Source of the DNA: Winogradskyella costae | Lineage (GTDB): Bacteria; Bacteroidota; Bacteroidia; Flavobacteriales; Flavobacteriaceae | Direction of reading: 5' to 3' | Assembly (NCBI RefSeq): GCF_013403865.1 | Contig: NZ_JABFDK010000013.1 | Span: 1 to 64,000, forward strand | DNA length: 64,000 nucleotides | Position numbers and translations under genes: made by a program | Shown: in pieces, positions 61,980 to 64,000 of the stretch | How positions within the stretch are numbered: position 1 is the first letter of the stretch | Layout: every line of letters starts with the position of its first letter | The notes under the pieces: model-generated | What the model was told of the DNA's origin: nothing | Database searches by the model: none | What the model saw: the letters and a program-made list of their open reading frames with translations, nothing else

Positions 61980-62747
61980 ATGGGTAAAATCATTGCAATA
62001 GCAAATCAGAAAGGAGGAGTTGGTAAGACAACAACCTCAGTAAATTTAGCCGCTTCACTAGGTGCTCTAGAGAAGAAAGTGCTGCTTATAGATGCAGATC
62101 CTCAAGCCAACGCAAGTTCAGGTTTAGGTATTGATGTAGACGCTGTTGAGATAGGATCCTATCAGGTTTTAGAACACACTGCTTTAGCAAAAGACGCTAT
62201 TGTAGCCTCTAATGCACCGAATGTAGATGTTTTACCTGCGCATATCGATCTTGTCGCTATAGAAATTGAATTAGTAGATAAAGAAGCGCGTGAGTACATG
62301 CTTAAAAAAGCTATTATCGATTTAAAAACGGAATATGATTACATTTTAATTGACTGCGCGCCGTCCTTAGGATTACTTACCTTAAATGCATTAACTGCTG
62401 CAGATTCGGTTATTATCCCTATTCAATGCGAGTATTTTGCACTAGAAGGTTTAGGCAAACTGTTAAATACTATTAAAAGTGTACAGAAAATCCATAATGA
62501 AGCGTTAGACATAGAAGGTTTATTATTAACAATGTTCGATTCGCGTTTACGTTTATCTAATCAAGTTGTAGAAGAGGTCCAAAAACACTTCAGTGATATG
62601 GTATTTGATACAATTATTCAAAGAAACGTACGCTTAGGAGAAGCTCCAAGTTATGGAGAGAGCATTATTAACTATGATGTAAGCAGCAAGGGTGCAGTAA
62701 ATTATTTGAGCCTAGCAAAGGAGCTGATTAAGAAAAATGAATTATAA
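61980..62747 (+). CDS. parA: ParA-family chromosome-partitioning ATPase
   Basis: This encodes 255 residues. The deviant Walker A motif is KGGVGKTTTSVNLAASL, followed by LLIDADPQANASSGLG and Walker B YDYILIDCAPSLGLLT. It segregates chromosomes together with ParB and parS. It starts a parA-parB-DUF5683 operon typical of Bacteroidota, with ATG overlap to parB at 62747. No parS-like 16-base palindrome was seen in the visible part. Confidence 0.97.
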   Translation: MGKIIAIANQKGGVGKTTTSVNLAASLGALEKKVLLIDADPQANASSGLGIDVDAVEIGSYQVLEHTALAKDAIVASNAPNVDVLPAHIDLVAIEIELVDKEAREYMLKKAIIDLKTEYDYILIDCAPSLGLLTLNALTAADSVIIPIQCEYFALEGLGKLLNTIKSVQKIHNEALDIEGLLLTMFDSRLRLSNQVVEEVQKHFSDMVFDTIIQRNVRLGEAPSYGESIINYDVSSKGAVNYLSLAKELIKKNEL

Positions 62748-63649
62748 TGGCGAAAGCAACAAAAAAACAAGCATTAGGACGCGGTCTTTCGGCCTTACTC
62801 AAAGACCCTGATAACGATATAAATTCTGCAGAAGATATCAACGCGGATAAAGTGGTCGGTAATATTGTAGAACTTGATATTGAAAGTATTGAGGTCAATC
62901 CGTTTCAACCAAGAACTAATTTCAACGAAGAAACATTAAAAGAACTTGCATCTTCCATTCGCGAACTTGGAGTGATTCAACCAATAACGGTTAGAAAATT
63001 AGCATTTAACAAATATCAATTGGTATCTGGTGAGCGCCGTTTTAGAGCATCGAAATTAATTGGATTAGAGGCTATTCCTGCTTACATAAGAATCGCCAAT
63101 GACCAAGAGTCGCTAGAAATGGCTTTGGTTGAAAATATTCAACGTCAGGATTTAGACCCTATAGAAATTGCTTTATCCTACCAGCGTTTAATTGACGAAA
63201 TTCAACTTACACAAGAGCAAATGAGCGAACGTGTTGGTAAAAAACGTTCTACGATAGCAAATTATTTGCGCTTACTAAAGTTAGATCCAATCATACAAAC
63301 AGGTATGAGAGATGGTTTTATTAGTATGGGTCATGGGCGTGCTATGGTTAATATTGAAGACCAAGTGGACCAATTAGAAGTTTACGAAAAAATAATAAGT
63401 AATAAACTATCTGTAAGAGCTACTGAACAATTAGTAAAGAATTTAAATTCTGATATACCAGCCAAAACAGAAGAACCTGCTTTTGAAATTCCTAAGCATA
63501 TTAAAAAAGGAGTAAGGGACTTTTCAGAATACTTCGGTCATAAAATAGACGTTAAAGTTACTAAGACCGGAAGCGGAAAAATAACAATACCCTTCCATTC
63601 TGAAGAAGATTTTAATCGAATTAAAAAATTAGTTCAACGTGACAAATAA
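62747..63649 (+). CDS. parB: ParB-family partitioning protein
   Basis: This encodes 300 residues. The N-terminus KKQALGRGLSALLKD is the usual ParA-interaction motif. The CTP-binding region holds NPFQPRTNFNEETLKELA, LVSGERRFRAS and VENIQRQDLDPIEIA. The helix-turn-helix follows with TQEQMSERVGKKRSTIANYL. The C-terminal dimerisation part is about 60 residues. The stop lies within the beginning of the next gene. Confidence 0.97.
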   Translation: MAKATKKQALGRGLSALLKDPDNDINSAEDINADKVVGNIVELDIESIEVNPFQPRTNFNEETLKELASSIRELGVIQPITVRKLAFNKYQLVSGERRFRASKLIGLEAIPAYIRIANDQESLEMALVENIQRQDLDPIEIALSYQRLIDEIQLTQEQMSERVGKKRSTIANYLRLLKLDPIIQTGMRDGFISMGHGRAMVNIEDQVDQLEVYEKIISNKLSVRATEQLVKNLNSDIPAKTEEPAFEIPKHIKKGVRDFSEYFGHKIDVKVTKTGSGKITIPFHSEEDFNRIKKLVQRDK

Positions 63650-64000
63650 AGGGTTTTACAGTCTTTTAGTATGCTTATTTTCTGTGCTTTTTTCATTTTC
63701 ACAAATAGAAAAAGATAGCACTAGTATTGCCATAGAAGAGAGTCCAATTATTGCGAATGAAACGCTGATAAAAAAAGAAATAGATCCGCTAAGACCTTCT
63801 AAGGCCGCCTTTTATTCTGCGGTACTCCCTGGTTTAGGGCAAGCTTACAATAAAAAATATTGGAAGATTCCGATTGTATGGGGAGCTATAGGCACAGGGG
63901 TATATTTCTTTGTTAGTAATGACAAGCAGTTTGACCGTTACAGAGATGCTTATAAAAGTAGGTTGGCAGGATTTACATCAGATGAGTTTTATGGTTCTAT
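63639..64000 (+). CDS. DUF5683 domain protein, cut by the window end
   Basis: This gene starts at GTG 63639, overlapping parB by 11 bases, and continues past the window. The visible 120 residues hold a signal peptide (LLVCLFSVLFSFSQ) and the DUF5683 opening PSKAAFYSAVLPGLGQAYNK followed by KYWKIPIVWGAIGTG, a pattern with the PGLGQxYN motif of this family. In Bacteroidota the gene regularly follows parB and precedes dapB and lepB. Function is unknown. Confidence 0.85.
   Translation, partial: MTNKGFYSLLVCLFSVLFSFSQIEKDSTSIAIEESPIIANETLIKKEIDPLRPSKAAFYSAVLPGLGQAYNKKYWKIPIVWGAIGTGVYFFVSNDKQFDRYRDAYKSRLAGFTSDEFYGS

Noticed and set aside
61980-63649. parS site near parA-parB
   Set aside because: I looked for a TGTTTCACGTGAAACA-like palindrome in and around the operon and did not see one.

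Overview
The window looks like a chromosomal segment of a marine-type flavobacterium (Bacteroidota, Flavobacteriaceae). This rests on the AT-rich DNA, promoters of the TTG / TAnnTTTG type, A-rich leaders, TonB-dependent receptors with partner lipoproteins, type IX secretion (Por) sorting domains, lipoproteins whose mature N-terminus reads C-[ST]-S-D-D, and lineage-typical gene orders (SpoIIM-DUF4129-DUF4350-MoxR-DUF58; methylmalonyl-CoA mutase small and large subunits; parA-parB-DUF5683). No insertion sequence, prophage, rRNA or CRISPR array is visible. One tRNA (Pro, TGG) is present.

Layout. 0-5.4 kb is an accessory stretch: four co-oriented transcription units (lipocalin-like lipoprotein plus beta-barrel protein, CotH-like protein, unknown secreted protein, small PLDc_N-type membrane protein), each separated by a related 120-bp imperfect inverted repeat with a central hairpin. 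A lipoprotein gene without an ATG start and a protease fragment follow. 5.7-13.6 kb holds a TRIC-type channel and the RDD / SpoIIM / DUF4129 / DUF4350 / MoxR / DUF58 membrane locus. 13.7-31.7 kb is stress and housekeeping: dps facing oxyR, AIM24, DUF4442, a coupled PadR-PspC-GIN region, YceI-porin-YceI, trxB, a catalytically degenerate SRAP protein, and small envelope-stress genes (DUF1328, DUF2383, hemerythrin, DUF6327/holin-like/YtxH). 31.8-34.4 kb has an aldehyde dehydrogenase and an SBF-like transporter.

34.6-51.5 kb is the most distinctive part: three adjacent outer-membrane acquisition modules. The first (34.6-40.6 kb) looks like copper acquisition: an OprC-like TonB receptor keeping the CxxxM copper ligand motif, a YtkA-like lipoprotein, two small secreted proteins sharing a CNGKC motif, an MbnP-family copper protein and an MbnH-like di-heme enzyme. 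The second (40.6-45.8 kb) looks like zinc acquisition: a Fur/Zur-family regulator divergent from merC with a 19-bp perfect palindrome between them, a second TonB receptor, and two DUF4625 His-rich lipoproteins. The third (45.9-51.5 kb) is vitamin B12 uptake: cobalamin riboswitch, BtuB-like receptor, a DUF5074 beta-propeller lipoprotein (BtuG-like), a type IX-secreted paralogue of it, and another type IX-secreted protein.

51.6-64 kb: tRNA-Pro, a PQQ-type sugar dehydrogenase coupled to a cytochrome c, uridine kinase, a DivIC/FtsB-like protein, both subunits of B12-dependent methylmalonyl-CoA mutase (a consumer of the vitamin imported by the preceding module), an alpha/beta hydrolase, an M16 protease, and parA-parB followed by the start of a DUF5683 gene that runs off the window. 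Assignments come from reading motifs and recalled family features; no database search was run.
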